64,000 nt of DNA, from assembly GCA_024643365.1 (NCBI GenBank), contig JAHENC010000020.1:1-64000 (forward strand), written 5' to 3'. The translations under genes were made by a program, and so were the position numbers. Positions within the stretch are counted from its first letter, which is position 1, and the number at the start of each line of letters is the position of its first letter. Below, piece by piece: positions 43,492 through 51,882 of the stretch. The notes beneath the pieces are model-generated. The model was not told the DNA's origin. It was given only the letters and a program-made list of their open reading frames with translations, and did not search any database. Source of the DNA: Crocinitomicaceae bacterium. GTDB lineage: Bacteria; Bacteroidota; Bacteroidia; Flavobacteriales_D; Crocinitomicaceae.

Positions 43492-44265
43492 ATGATTGGA
43501 ACCGTTCGTATTTTAGGATCAGGAACATCGCAAGGAATCCCAATGATTGCCTGTAGTTGTGACGTTTGTCATTCAAGCGACCCACGTGACAATCGACTTC
43601 GCGCATCGATTCTATTGGAAATGAATGGATCTAATTATTGCGTGGATGCCGGACCAGATTTTCGCTACCAATTGTTGAGAGAAAAGATTACACACCTCGA
43701 AGGAATTTTATTTACACACGAACACAAAGATCACGTCGCTGGATTAGACGATGTTCGCGCCTTTAATTTTTTTTCACAAAAACCCATGAATGTCTATTGT
43801 TCAAAAAACGTGGACAATGCCTTGCGCAGAGAATTTCACTACATTTTCGACGAAAAAGATTATCCAGGTGTACCAAAATTGAACATCATTCCCATAGATA
43901 AAAATCCATTTAAGATGGATGGAATTCAGGTTTTACCAGTTGAAGTCATGCATTATAAACTACCTGTTCTAGGATTTCGAATTGGCAACTTTGCGTATAT
44001 TACAGATGCAAAGACCGTTGATCGTGAAGAACGCGAAAAAATTAAAGGTATTGACACCCTCATTGTCAATGCCTTACATAAGTTCCCGCACATCTCACAT
44101 TTCAACTTAGACGAAGCCTTGGAATTTATTGCCGATATTCAACCAAAACAAGCATACCTTACCCACATTTCCCACCTTTTTGGAAAGCATGCAGATATTT
44201 TAGCACAACTTCCAGAGAATGTTTCCTTACTCTTTGATGGAATGTCCTTTGAATTTGAATTTTAA
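43492..44265 (+). CDS. MBL-fold metallo-hydrolase (PhnP-like)
   Basis: 257 aa. Metal-binding motifs: FTHEHKDHVAGLDD at about 76-89, YITDAKTV with Asp, and HKFPHISHFN plus LTHISHLFGKH with the late His residues. A Cys cluster near the N-terminus (MIACSCDVCHSSDPRDNR) is typical of the PhnP/lipoyl-associated subgroup and may bind structural zinc. The likely reaction is hydrolysis of a cyclic phosphodiester or related ester. A TATCTTTA box ends 4 nt before the ATG, although the preceding stop is only 12 nt away, so it may have its own promoter. Confidence 0.85.
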   Translation: MIGTVRILGSGTSQGIPMIACSCDVCHSSDPRDNRLRASILLEMNGSNYCVDAGPDFRYQLLREKITHLEGILFTHEHKDHVAGLDDVRAFNFFSQKPMNVYCSKNVDNALRREFHYIFDEKDYPGVPKLNIIPIDKNPFKMDGIQVLPVEVMHYKLPVLGFRIGNFAYITDAKTVDREEREKIKGIDTLIVNALHKFPHISHFNLDEALEFIADIQPKQAYLTHISHLFGKHADILAQLPENVSLLFDGMSFEFEF

Positions 44266-44335
44266 AGCTTTAAAATGTGAATAATTCCGAGGCTTAACTA
44301 TCCTGTAAACGCCCGAAAAATTGTAATTTCGAATC

Positions 44336-45157
44336 GTGCAAGCACCCAAAGCTATTGATATTAAAGAATTGATCCGAAGTAAAAATCCAAAGTTATTGAG
44401 ATTTTTACCTGGATTTGTCCTACGTTATTTGCGTAAAACACTACATGAAAAGGAATTAAACGCATTTATTCAGGCACATGGAGAACTCGAGGGACTCGAA
44501 TTTTGTGAAGCTGCTGTAAATTATTTTCATTTTAAATTTGACATCAAGCACATCGAAAGGATTCCAAAAACTGGTCCGATTATCATTGCGATGAACCATC
44601 CACTTGGTGGCGTTGATGCAATGGCGTTGATTGTGGCATTGAAAAACCACCGAAAAGATTTGAAATTTATTGTCAACGATATCTTAACGACCATAGAAAA
44701 TTTAAACACCTATTTCGTCGGAATCAATAAACATGGGAAACTGGGATTGTCTGCACGTGAAAGAATCAAAGCAGCATTTCAAGAGGATCAAGCCTTGTGT
44801 ATTTTCCCTTCAGGTATGGTGAGCCGTATTCACGATGGTACGATTCAAGATAGTGAATGGAAAAAAACATTTATTACGTACGGAAGAGAATTTAATCGTC
44901 CAATTGTACCCATACACATCAGTGGACAGCTCTCCCCCTTCTTTTACCGCCTCTTTAAATTTCGATCGTTTCTAGGAATTAAAGCAAACGTCGAAATGTT
45001 TTACCTAGCGGATGAAATGTTAAAACAAAAAAACAAAACCATCACCTACACGGTTGGTGAACCGATTATGGGCATGGATATCGATCCCGAAATGGACGAT
45101 TTACGCGCTGCGAATTGGGTTAAATCAATCGTCTATCAATTAAAAAGCGACAAATGA
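44336..45157 (+). CDS. PlsC-like acyltransferase, putative glycine/ornithine-lipid O-acyltransferase
   Basis: 273 aa starting at GTG 44336. The acyltransferase block I is AMNHPLGGVDAM (about 85-96), with His and Asp five residues apart (H-x5-D) rather than the usual H-x4-D. Block III is LCIFPSGMVSR, and IVPIHISGQ follows. In Bacteroides and related bacteria an acyltransferase of this type next to a GNAT-type N-acyltransferase makes glycine lipids (GlsA/GlsB). The overlap of 4 nt with the GNAT gene here fits that pairing. A TAATTTCG box ends 4 nt before the GTG. Confidence 0.75.
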   Translation: MQAPKAIDIKELIRSKNPKLLRFLPGFVLRYLRKTLHEKELNAFIQAHGELEGLEFCEAAVNYFHFKFDIKHIERIPKTGPIIIAMNHPLGGVDAMALIVALKNHRKDLKFIVNDILTTIENLNTYFVGINKHGKLGLSARERIKAAFQEDQALCIFPSGMVSRIHDGTIQDSEWKKTFITYGREFNRPIVPIHISGQLSPFFYRLFKFRSFLGIKANVEMFYLADEMLKQKNKTITYTVGEPIMGMDIDPEMDDLRAANWVKSIVYQLKSDK

Positions 45158-46068
45158 AAGCAATCAGAGAAGCCGTTTCAACGGAATTATTGAAAGCCGA
45201 GTTGACAGCAGAACGCTTTCTGCGTGTCACTCGTAAAGGTGAAAATGAAATTTACGTAGTCAATTGCCACAATGCACCAAATGTTTTGGAAGAAATTGGA
45301 CGTTTACGCGAAGTAACGTTTCGTGCTGCAGGAGGAGGAACTGGAGAATCCATCGATTTAGATGAGTACGATTTAGGCGAATACGCTTACGAACAACTCA
45401 TCGTTTGGTCCGTAGAGGATGAAGCAATTATAGGTGGTTACCGTTATAAAAAATGTAATGAAGCAATCGAATCCGATGGATCCATTCATTTATCAACAAC
45501 CCATTATTTCGATTTTAATCCATCATTCGTTGCAGATTACCTTCCAAAAACGATCGAACTTGGACGCAGCTGGGTTCAACCTGATTTTCAGCCAAGCAAT
45601 AATCCAAGAAAAGGACTTTTTGCCTTAGATAATATTTGGGATGGATTAGGTGCACTCATTCGTTTTAATCCAGAGATTGACTATTTCTTTGGAAAAGTGA
45701 CTATGTATCCAAGTTACAATGTTGCTTGTCGTGATTTCTTGTTGTTCTTTTTACATCGATTCTTCCCCGATAAAAGTGGACTAATGAAAGCCTATTTCCC
45801 GCTACAAATCGAAAGTGACCCTGCCATTTTTGATGAATTAATTATGGGGATGGATTACAAAGAGGCATTCAAAATTCTAAATACTTTCACTAGAGAACAT
45901 GGGGAATTTATTCCACCACTGATGAATATCTACATGAATTTATCACCTACCATGATGACTTTTGATACCGCAATTAATCCAGAATTTGGAAATGTAGAAG
46001 AGACTGGAATTCTCGTTAAAATATCAGACATTTACCCTGATAAAAAGGAACGTCACATTGACTTCTAA
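45154..46068 (+). CDS. GNAT-type N-acyltransferase (hemolysin/OlsB-like), putative glycine-lipid synthase
   Basis: 304 aa. The N-terminal two thirds match the OlsB/hemolysin acyltransferase family (GRLREVTFRAAGGGTGESID, YEQLIVWSVEDEAIIGGYRY, IELGRSWVQPDFQ, LFALDNIWDGLGAL). These enzymes move an acyl chain from acyl-ACP to the amino group of ornithine or glycine. The ATGA overlap with the preceding O-acyltransferase supports a two-step aminolipid pathway. It ends in a 4-nt convergent overlap with the sigma-factor gene. Confidence 0.75.
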   Translation: MKAIREAVSTELLKAELTAERFLRVTRKGENEIYVVNCHNAPNVLEEIGRLREVTFRAAGGGTGESIDLDEYDLGEYAYEQLIVWSVEDEAIIGGYRYKKCNEAIESDGSIHLSTTHYFDFNPSFVADYLPKTIELGRSWVQPDFQPSNNPRKGLFALDNIWDGLGALIRFNPEIDYFFGKVTMYPSYNVACRDFLLFFLHRFFPDKSGLMKAYFPLQIESDPAIFDELIMGMDYKEAFKILNTFTREHGEFIPPLMNIYMNLSPTMMTFDTAINPEFGNVEETGILVKISDIYPDKKERHIDF

Positions 46069-46607
46069 GACTTACTATTCAACCAATCATCTAGGTTAAC
46101 ATTTCCGGTTTGACGTCGAACGCGTTCTTTGATGCGCGCAATGTACACATCGACATGTTTGATGCCCATTTTCTCTGAAATGTATTTAGACGGTTTGTCG
46201 TAACAGTACTTCATCTTCAAGACCAATGCATCTCGTTTATTCACAGATCCAATTACAGCTTCAAACAATTCAGCGATTAACTCCTCTTGATCATAAACTG
46301 GAGTTTCTTGAATGATAACCTTTTCAGAGGTGGTATTTACCCATACCTGATTTTTTTTCGCTTGACGTTTCCGGATTTCCGAGATGCAAAAATGATGTGT
46401 GATCGTTTTTAGCCATCCATAAGAAGCAAACAACTCTGGCTGTGCATCATAACGATCAACGATTAATTGATAAAAATGAATAGAAAACTCTTGAAAAGTA
46501 TCAGGAAGTTCTTGCAACGGGATGCTTTTTCGCATCACATGCTTAAAAAAAGTTCCATGCTCTTGCATCAACTCATTATAAACTAGGTTATGTCTTGCTC
46601 TTTCCAT
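46065..46607 (-). CDS. RNA polymerase sigma-70 family (ECF) sigma factor
   Basis: 180 aa from ATG 46607 (MERARHNLVYNEL). A TTG 12 nt upstream is in frame but less likely. Region 2 lies at about 20-95 (FQEFSIHFYQLIVDRYD, GWLKTITHHFCISEIRKRQ, the usual region 2.3/2.4 position) and region 4 at about 115-170 (RDALVLKMKYCYDKPSKYIS, GIKHVDVYIARIKERVR). No anti-sigma gene is adjacent. The target regulon is unknown. It converges with the GNAT gene and is divergent from porQ. Confidence 0.8.
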   Translation of the reverse strand: MERARHNLVYNELMQEHGTFFKHVMRKSIPLQELPDTFQEFSIHFYQLIVDRYDAQPELFASYGWLKTITHHFCISEIRKRQAKKNQVWVNTTSEKVIIQETPVYDQEELIAELFEAVIGSVNKRDALVLKMKYCYDKPSKYISEKMGIKHVDVYIARIKERVRRQTGNVNLDDWLNSKS

Positions 46608-46734
46608 TTGGAGCACCAAAACAAAAATCAGTCCAAAAAATAAACTTTATCAAAAATCACATCGGATTTTATCCGTTAAATTGATTTTATCCATTAAATT
46701 CACAATTAAATTGATTTTTTTGCGTTGTAAAACC

Positions 46735-47769
46735 ATGTTGAAATTAACACTACTCCTTATATTATTTCCACTTTTTTGTTTTGGTCAATACAACCCTGGA
46801 ACAAATACATTCCATTTTTTGAATGCTTCAAGTTCTGCCCGTAACGCAGGATCAGGAAATGGTTTAATAAGTGTTTACGACAATGACCTTGGATTAGCAC
46901 TTGATAATCCTGCCCTACTTAATGAAAAAATGAATGGACAGGTTCAATACACTTATGGGAAATACCCATCCGGAGTTCATTATGGAAATGTAAGTTATGC
47001 TCTACATTCCAAAATAGGTACATTTGCACCAAGCATTCGTTATTTTAGTTTCGGTCAGTTTGATGAAACCGATGATGTTGGAACAGTTATAGGAACCTTC
47101 AGCGGTGGAGAATATGCTATTGGGACCAGTTATAGTCGTAAGATTAACGAAGTAATGAGTATTGGCGCCAACCTTTCCTTTCTCGGATCACACATGTATC
47201 GATACAGTGCTTTTGGTTTAACCGGAAGCTTTAGCGGATTGCTTCTTCATCCAAACAAACTTTTATGTGCGACATTCCTCGTGAAAAACATGGGTGTACT
47301 TTTAAAAGACTTCACTGAAAATAGCGCATCAAAACTTCCATTGGATGTACAAGTAGGATTAAGTTACAAATTGAAACATGCCCCTTTTCGCTTTGGAATA
47401 ACGGGATATCAGTTGAACCAATTAAACAACGTTTACCTGGACCCACTCGCGAAACCAACATATGACCCTTTAACAGGTGATACCATCCCGGTATATTCGC
47501 CATCTATTGGAACAAAAATCGCTCATCACGTGAATTTTCAGGTGGAGCTATATGCTTCTAAATCATTTCAATTGCGCGGTGGATTCAACTTCATGCGTCG
47601 TGAACAAATGAAATTACTTGATCATCCTGGATTAGCTGGATTCTCGATGGGCATGTCCATCAAACTGAAAAAGTTCAACATGGATTATGGTGTACAGTTT
47701 TATTCTAAGGCCGGCTCTATTCACTCACTTGGATTCAGTACATCCCTTAATAATTGGAAGAAGAATTAA
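46735..47769 (+). CDS. porQ: Type IX secretion system protein PorQ
   Basis: 344 aa from ATG 46735 (MLKLTLLLILFPLFCFGQ signal peptide). The ATG at 46681 is rejected because the signal would not be at the N-terminus. The protein is a PorV/PorQ-type outer-membrane barrel (NTFHFLNASSSARNAGSGNG, DLGLALDNPALL, SYALHSKIGTFAPSIRYF, GTSYSRKINEVMSIGANLSF). PorQ, with PorU, PorV and PorZ, forms the attachment complex that processes T9SS cargo and links it to the surface. Four cargo proteins with sorting domains lie elsewhere in this window. It ends in a 4-nt convergent overlap with trmN6. Confidence 0.85.
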   Translation: MLKLTLLLILFPLFCFGQYNPGTNTFHFLNASSSARNAGSGNGLISVYDNDLGLALDNPALLNEKMNGQVQYTYGKYPSGVHYGNVSYALHSKIGTFAPSIRYFSFGQFDETDDVGTVIGTFSGGEYAIGTSYSRKINEVMSIGANLSFLGSHMYRYSAFGLTGSFSGLLLHPNKLLCATFLVKNMGVLLKDFTENSASKLPLDVQVGLSYKLKHAPFRFGITGYQLNQLNNVYLDPLAKPTYDPLTGDTIPVYSPSIGTKIAHHVNFQVELYASKSFQLRGGFNFMRREQMKLLDHPGLAGFSMGMSIKLKKFNMDYGVQFYSKAGSIHSLGFSTSLNNWKKN

Positions 47770-48482
47770 TTCTTAGCTGTTAAATCGGTATGGTGGTAGT
47801 GCTTGGTTAACGCAATGTATTCCGGCGTATACCCTCCTCCTGTTAGTCTAATAGTCAAAGCCGATTCAATCAAAGTCCCCTCACATTTTTCAAACACAAG
47901 AATAACTCGGGAATTCAACTTTTCAGCTGTTGCATGAATGGTTATTTTCTGCGAGGGATGAAGTCCATTTTGTTTTGCAACACTCAGGATATAATTAAAT
48001 TGATCAAAAGGAACGATAACGTAAAATCGTCCATATTCACTGAGTAATTCTGAGGTTTTACGAATAAACAATTCGTACGTTTCTCGGCTAATATGCTTTG
48101 CTTGATCAATAAGTTTATCACCTGATTTTAGTCCATCTAAATAAAAAGGCGGATTGCTAAAAATCAAATCATATTGTTTCGATGGGTAATACGCTAAGAA
48201 ATCAATGGCGTGAATCTGAGTGGACTTCCCCCACGGACTATTCTTTAGATTCAATAAACATTCTTCCGCAGCAGCAGAATGAATTTCCACGGCATCCAAC
48301 TGAATATTCGGTTTTTTTTGAAGAACCATTAACGATAAAACCCCTGTTCCTGCGCCAATATCTAGGGCAGTTGTAGCGGATGCTGGATCAATAAACGAAC
48401 CCAACAACATACTATCTGTTCCAACTTTGAGCGGATTTTTCGATTGAATAACATCGAATTGCTGAAAGCGAAATACCGACAA
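47766..48482 (-). CDS. trmN6: tRNA1(Val) (adenine(37)-N6)-methyltransferase
   Basis: 238 aa starting at TTG 48482, 1 nt after the proS stop. The start fits because FRFQQFDVIQS and KVGTDSMLLG are the conserved N-terminal elements of the family. Motif I is ALDIGAGTGVLSLMVLQ, followed by AVEIHSAAAEE and the amino-methyltransferase motif NPPFYLDGLKSGDK. It methylates N6 of A37 in tRNA-Val. Co-transcription with proS puts two tRNA-related genes together. Confidence 0.85.
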   Translation of the reverse strand: MSVFRFQQFDVIQSKNPLKVGTDSMLLGSFIDPASATTALDIGAGTGVLSLMVLQKKPNIQLDAVEIHSAAAEECLLNLKNSPWGKSTQIHAIDFLAYYPSKQYDLIFSNPPFYLDGLKSGDKLIDQAKHISRETYELFIRKTSELLSEYGRFYVIVPFDQFNYILSVAKQNGLHPSQKITIHATAEKLNSRVILVFEKCEGTLIESALTIRLTGGGYTPEYIALTKHYHHTDLTAKN

Positions 48483-48483
48483 A

Positions 48484-49956
48484 TTAATAGGCTTTAGCGA
48501 AAATTACGCGTCCAGAAGATGGCTTACCTGTAACCATGCAAACACCTGCTTCTTCTTTACGGTCCAGTGCGATGCAACGAATCGTTGCTTTCGTTTCTTC
48601 TTTGATTCGTTCTTCGGTTTCAGATGTTCCATCCCAGTGTGCCAAGAAGAAACCTCCTTTGTCAATTTCCTTCTTAAATTCCTCGTACGAATCAATTTCA
48701 CGTGTGTTTTCCGAGCGGAAAGCTTTCGCACGTTGCAATAAATTCACCTGAATATCCGCAAGCAATTGTTCGATGTGATTTTCCAAACCATCAAAATCAA
48801 CAACTTCTTTGGTTTTATTATCACGACGAGCAATCTCTGCTTTTCCATTTTCTAGATCTCTTGGACCCATCGCAACACGCACGGGAACACCTTTAGATTC
48901 GTACTCCGCAAACTTCCATCCTGGACGACGGTTTTCATCATCATCGTATTTGAAAGAAATTCCTTTCGCCTTCAATTTAGCCGCCAATTCGGACATTTTC
49001 TCAGAAATTGCTGCTAATTCTTCATCTGTTCGGTAAATCGGAACGGCAACTACTTGTATTGGAGCCAATGCCGGTGGTAAAACGAGTCCTTCGTCATCGG
49101 AATGCGTCATAATCAATGCACCCATCAAACGAGTGGAAACACCCCATGATGTCGCCCAAACGTAATCTAACTTCCCTTCCTTATCTGCAAATTTCACTTC
49201 AAAAGCTTTGGCAAAATTTTGTCCGAGAAAGTGAGATGTTCCAGCTTGAAGCGCTTTTCCATCTTGCATCATTGCCTCGATACATAAGGTATCATCCGCA
49301 CCTGCAAAACGTTCATTCGCTGTTTTTCTACCTTTGATAACAGGCATGGCCATATAGTTCTCAGCGAAATCTTCGTAAACATCCAACATTTGTTCTGTTT
49401 CTGCTATCGCTTCTTGTTTTGTTGCATGAGCTGTGTGTCCTTCTTGCCAAAGAAACTCTGTGGTTCTCAGAAACAAACGCGTTTTCATTTCCCAACGAAC
49501 AACATTTGCCCATTGATTGATAAGGATAGGTAAATCGCGGTATGACTGGATCCAATTTTTGTATGAATTCCAAATAATTGTTTCAGATGTTGGTCGTACG
49601 ATCAATTCCTCTTCCAATTTAGAATCCGGATCCACAATTACTCCGCTTCCATCCTCAGCATTTTTCAAACGGTAATGAGTAACAACTGCACATTCTTTTG
49701 CAAATCCATCTACATGACTTGCTTCTTTACTCAAGTAGGATTTTGGGATGAACAAAGGGAAGTAGGCATTCGAATGACCAGTTTCCTTGAATTTAACATC
49801 CAAGATGTCGCGCATTTTCTCCCAAATCGCATAACCATAAGGTTTAATCACCATGCAACCGCGAACATCGGAATGTTCAGCTAAATCAGCGCGGTAAACC
49901 AATTCATTATACCATTTTGAATAATCTTCTGCTCTCGTTACGTATTTCTGTGCCAT
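48484..49956 (-). CDS. proS: Prolyl-tRNA synthetase (archaeal/eukaryotic type)
   Basis: 490 aa. It lacks the long editing insertion of the bacterial type, so it is the ProS type 3 found in most Bacteroidota. Class II motifs: motif 2 region [20 protein letters not shown] with [12 protein letters not shown], and motif 3 with [20 protein letters not shown]. The anticodon-binding domain is at about 285-390, and a C-terminal zinc-like domain ends in the conserved Tyr (FAKAY). It charges tRNA-Pro. A TACCTTTG box (49983-49976) lies 19 nt before the ATG. Confidence 0.95.
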   Translation of the reverse strand: MAQKYVTRAEDYSKWYNELVYRADLAEHSDVRGCMVIKPYGYAIWEKMRDILDVKFKETGHSNAYFPLFIPKSYLSKEASHVDGFAKECAVVTHYRLKNAEDGSGVIVDPDSKLEEELIVRPTSETIIWNSYKNWIQSYRDLPILINQWANVVRWEMKTRLFLRTTEFLWQEGHTAHATKQEAIAETEQMLDVYEDFAENYMAMPVIKGRKTANERFAGADDTLCIEAMMQDGKALQAGTSHFLGQNFAKAFEVKFADKEGKLDYVWATSWGVSTRLMGALIMTHSDDEGLVLPPALAPIQVVAVPIYRTDEELAAISEKMSELAAKLKAKGISFKYDDDENRRPGWKFAEYESKGVPVRVAMGPRDLENGKAEIARRDNKTKEVVDFDGLENHIEQLLADIQVNLLQRAKAFRSENTREIDSYEEFKKEIDKGGFFLAHWDGTSETEERIKEETKATIRCIALDRKEEAGVCMVTGKPSSGRVIFAKAY

Positions 49957-49975
49957 TGCTACTATTATTGAACGT

Positions 49976-49983
49976 CAAAGGTA
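49976..49983 (-). promoter_or_regulatory. -7 box TACCTTTG of proS-trmN6
   Basis: A perfect TAnnTTTG match on the minus strand, 19 nt upstream of the proS ATG. Confidence 0.5.
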
Positions 49984-50037
49984 GCGAAAATACTTCGAAA
50001 TCGAGACCTAGAAAACGTGGTATGAACGGGAAAAGTC

Positions 50038-51867
50038 CTACTTTATGGTTGTTGGAGTCATTTGATTTGTGATCAAATCATGTGTGTAATGCTGATACAA
50101 TGCCTTCATTTCACGAATAATTTGCTTTTCATGCGTATTTCTTTTTTGCTTCATCTGTTCATTCCAAACAGTAGTTAAAATTCCTTGTTCACTCTTTTCA
50201 AAGGATATTAAATTCCCTTGTTCGCTGACCATTTTCGGAGTCGACTTCGCACTAAAATACGATGTTCCAAACGAATAATATTTCGTATTCAAGCCCAATA
50301 AATCAATGATGGTTGGCATGATGTCAATTTGTTGAAACTCTTTACCACTTTTTACTTTGGGAAGCTTCATAGATGCATGATAGAATCCTATAGGAATGCG
50401 ATAGGTCCATTCTAAAGAACATCGATCAGATCTTTTGGTTGGACCAACATGATCTGCACAAAACACAAACAAAGTGTTTTTAAACCACGCTTGTTTTTGA
50501 GCCTTCTCCCAAAATTCTTTCAAGGCGAAATCCACATAGGAAATCGTTGCACAAAGCGGTTCTGGACCATGTTTCACTTTCGACTTAAACGACCTTGGAA
50601 TCGTGTAAGGATGATGCGACGACAAGGTAAATATCATTGAGAAGAATGGTTTTTTAAAACGATTCATTTCATCCACCGCGAAACTTAACATATGATGATC
50701 TTCGATACCCCAATTGCCATCAAAATGCGCATCATTTGGATATTCGTTCCTTCCGTAATAGGAATCGAATCCAGCAGCCGACGTAAACGCATCAAAACGC
50801 ATGGATCCATTGTTTGCCCCATGAAAGAAAGCAGAATAATATCCTTCTTTATTCAATATTGACGGTAGTCCTTGAAATTGATTGGCACTGTAGGCAGATA
50901 AAATAAATGATTCATTGGTATATGCAGGAATGGAGGAAATGACTGAAGGAAGGGCATCCATCGATGTTCGGCCATTCGCTATCGCATCTTCAAAAAACAT
51001 GGATTGTGTTAAAAGCGAATCCAAGAATGGCGTGTAACTCTCTGGACTATTTGGACCACAATACATGGTTCCAAAACTTTCCAAAAGAATAAAACAGACA
51101 TTTGTTCCTTTCGGTAAAAAAGTTTGTGCTTGACTTGATTGAATTGGATTAAAAATGGCGTTTAACTCCTTTTCTTCAAAGTACTGTTTATCTTCTAAAC
51201 CTTTTATTCCAATGGTTTTTATTATGGTAAATGCAGAATTTAGAACTGCTGGGGCATTAGATAAACTACTGTAATTTGTGGCTTCAATGATACCAATGGG
51301 TTTCAATTGAAATCCTCCTCGACCAATAATCACAAACGATGTGACGATAAAAACAAACACTATCCAATTTCTACGAAGTTTCCAAGAAATAGGCGCTGAC
51401 TTTATTTTCACGAAGCACCAAATGGAAAGGGATAAACTGATAATAAAAAATCCAATTAACCACCAAAATTCAGCGATAAAATCACCCGCTAAGCTCGATG
51501 TCTCCGTATTGGTCAACATGTAGATAAAATAGTCGAAACTTGTACGCTTGGCCGTGTAAGAAAAATAGGCGACATCCCAACCATTAAAAACAAAAACAAG
51601 GAAGGTCCCGAAGCTAAAGAGCACCAATTTTATCCAAAAGCGAAAGCGTTCCAATTGCTCGGGTAATGGCAAATAAAGTAAGGTGATGAAGGGTAAGAAA
51701 AAAAGCGCGATAGTCACTAAATCAAATCCAGCGCCAATCAAATAATCCTGAACACCAAACTCCAGGAATTTTTTGTTATTCATTGTGACCAAAAGAATTC
51801 GATACACACCTGAAAACAACCAGACAAGACCTAGAGGTAAAAGGATTTTAAGACTTGTTTTAATCAA
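50038..51867 (-). CDS. LTA-synthase-family sulfatase (membrane phosphoglycerol transferase-like)
   Basis: 609 aa. About five N-terminal TM helices (to about residue 180) are followed by an extracytoplasmic sulfatase-fold domain: NVCFILLESFGTMYCGP at about 256-272, AIANGRTSMDALPSVISSIP with the likely Thr nucleophile, FTLSSHHPYTIP and FVFCADHVGPTKRSD with metal-binding Asp-His. In Gram-negative bacteria these enzymes modify periplasmic glycans or lipid A with phosphoglycerol or phosphoethanolamine. The start is TTG 51867, since the next Met would cut into the first TM helix. It starts 15 nt after the E1 gene. Confidence 0.8.
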   Translation of the reverse strand: MIKTSLKILLPLGLVWLFSGVYRILLVTMNNKKFLEFGVQDYLIGAGFDLVTIALFFLPFITLLYLPLPEQLERFRFWIKLVLFSFGTFLVFVFNGWDVAYFSYTAKRTSFDYFIYMLTNTETSSLAGDFIAEFWWLIGFFIISLSLSIWCFVKIKSAPISWKLRRNWIVFVFIVTSFVIIGRGGFQLKPIGIIEATNYSSLSNAPAVLNSAFTIIKTIGIKGLEDKQYFEEKELNAIFNPIQSSQAQTFLPKGTNVCFILLESFGTMYCGPNSPESYTPFLDSLLTQSMFFEDAIANGRTSMDALPSVISSIPAYTNESFILSAYSANQFQGLPSILNKEGYYSAFFHGANNGSMRFDAFTSAAGFDSYYGRNEYPNDAHFDGNWGIEDHHMLSFAVDEMNRFKKPFFSMIFTLSSHHPYTIPRSFKSKVKHGPEPLCATISYVDFALKEFWEKAQKQAWFKNTLFVFCADHVGPTKRSDRCSLEWTYRIPIGFYHASMKLPKVKSGKEFQQIDIMPTIIDLLGLNTKYYSFGTSYFSAKSTPKMVSEQGNLISFEKSEQGILTTVWNEQMKQKRNTHEKQIIREMKALYQHYTHDLITNQMTPTTIK

Positions 51868-51882
51868 GGTTTCAACGTGAAT

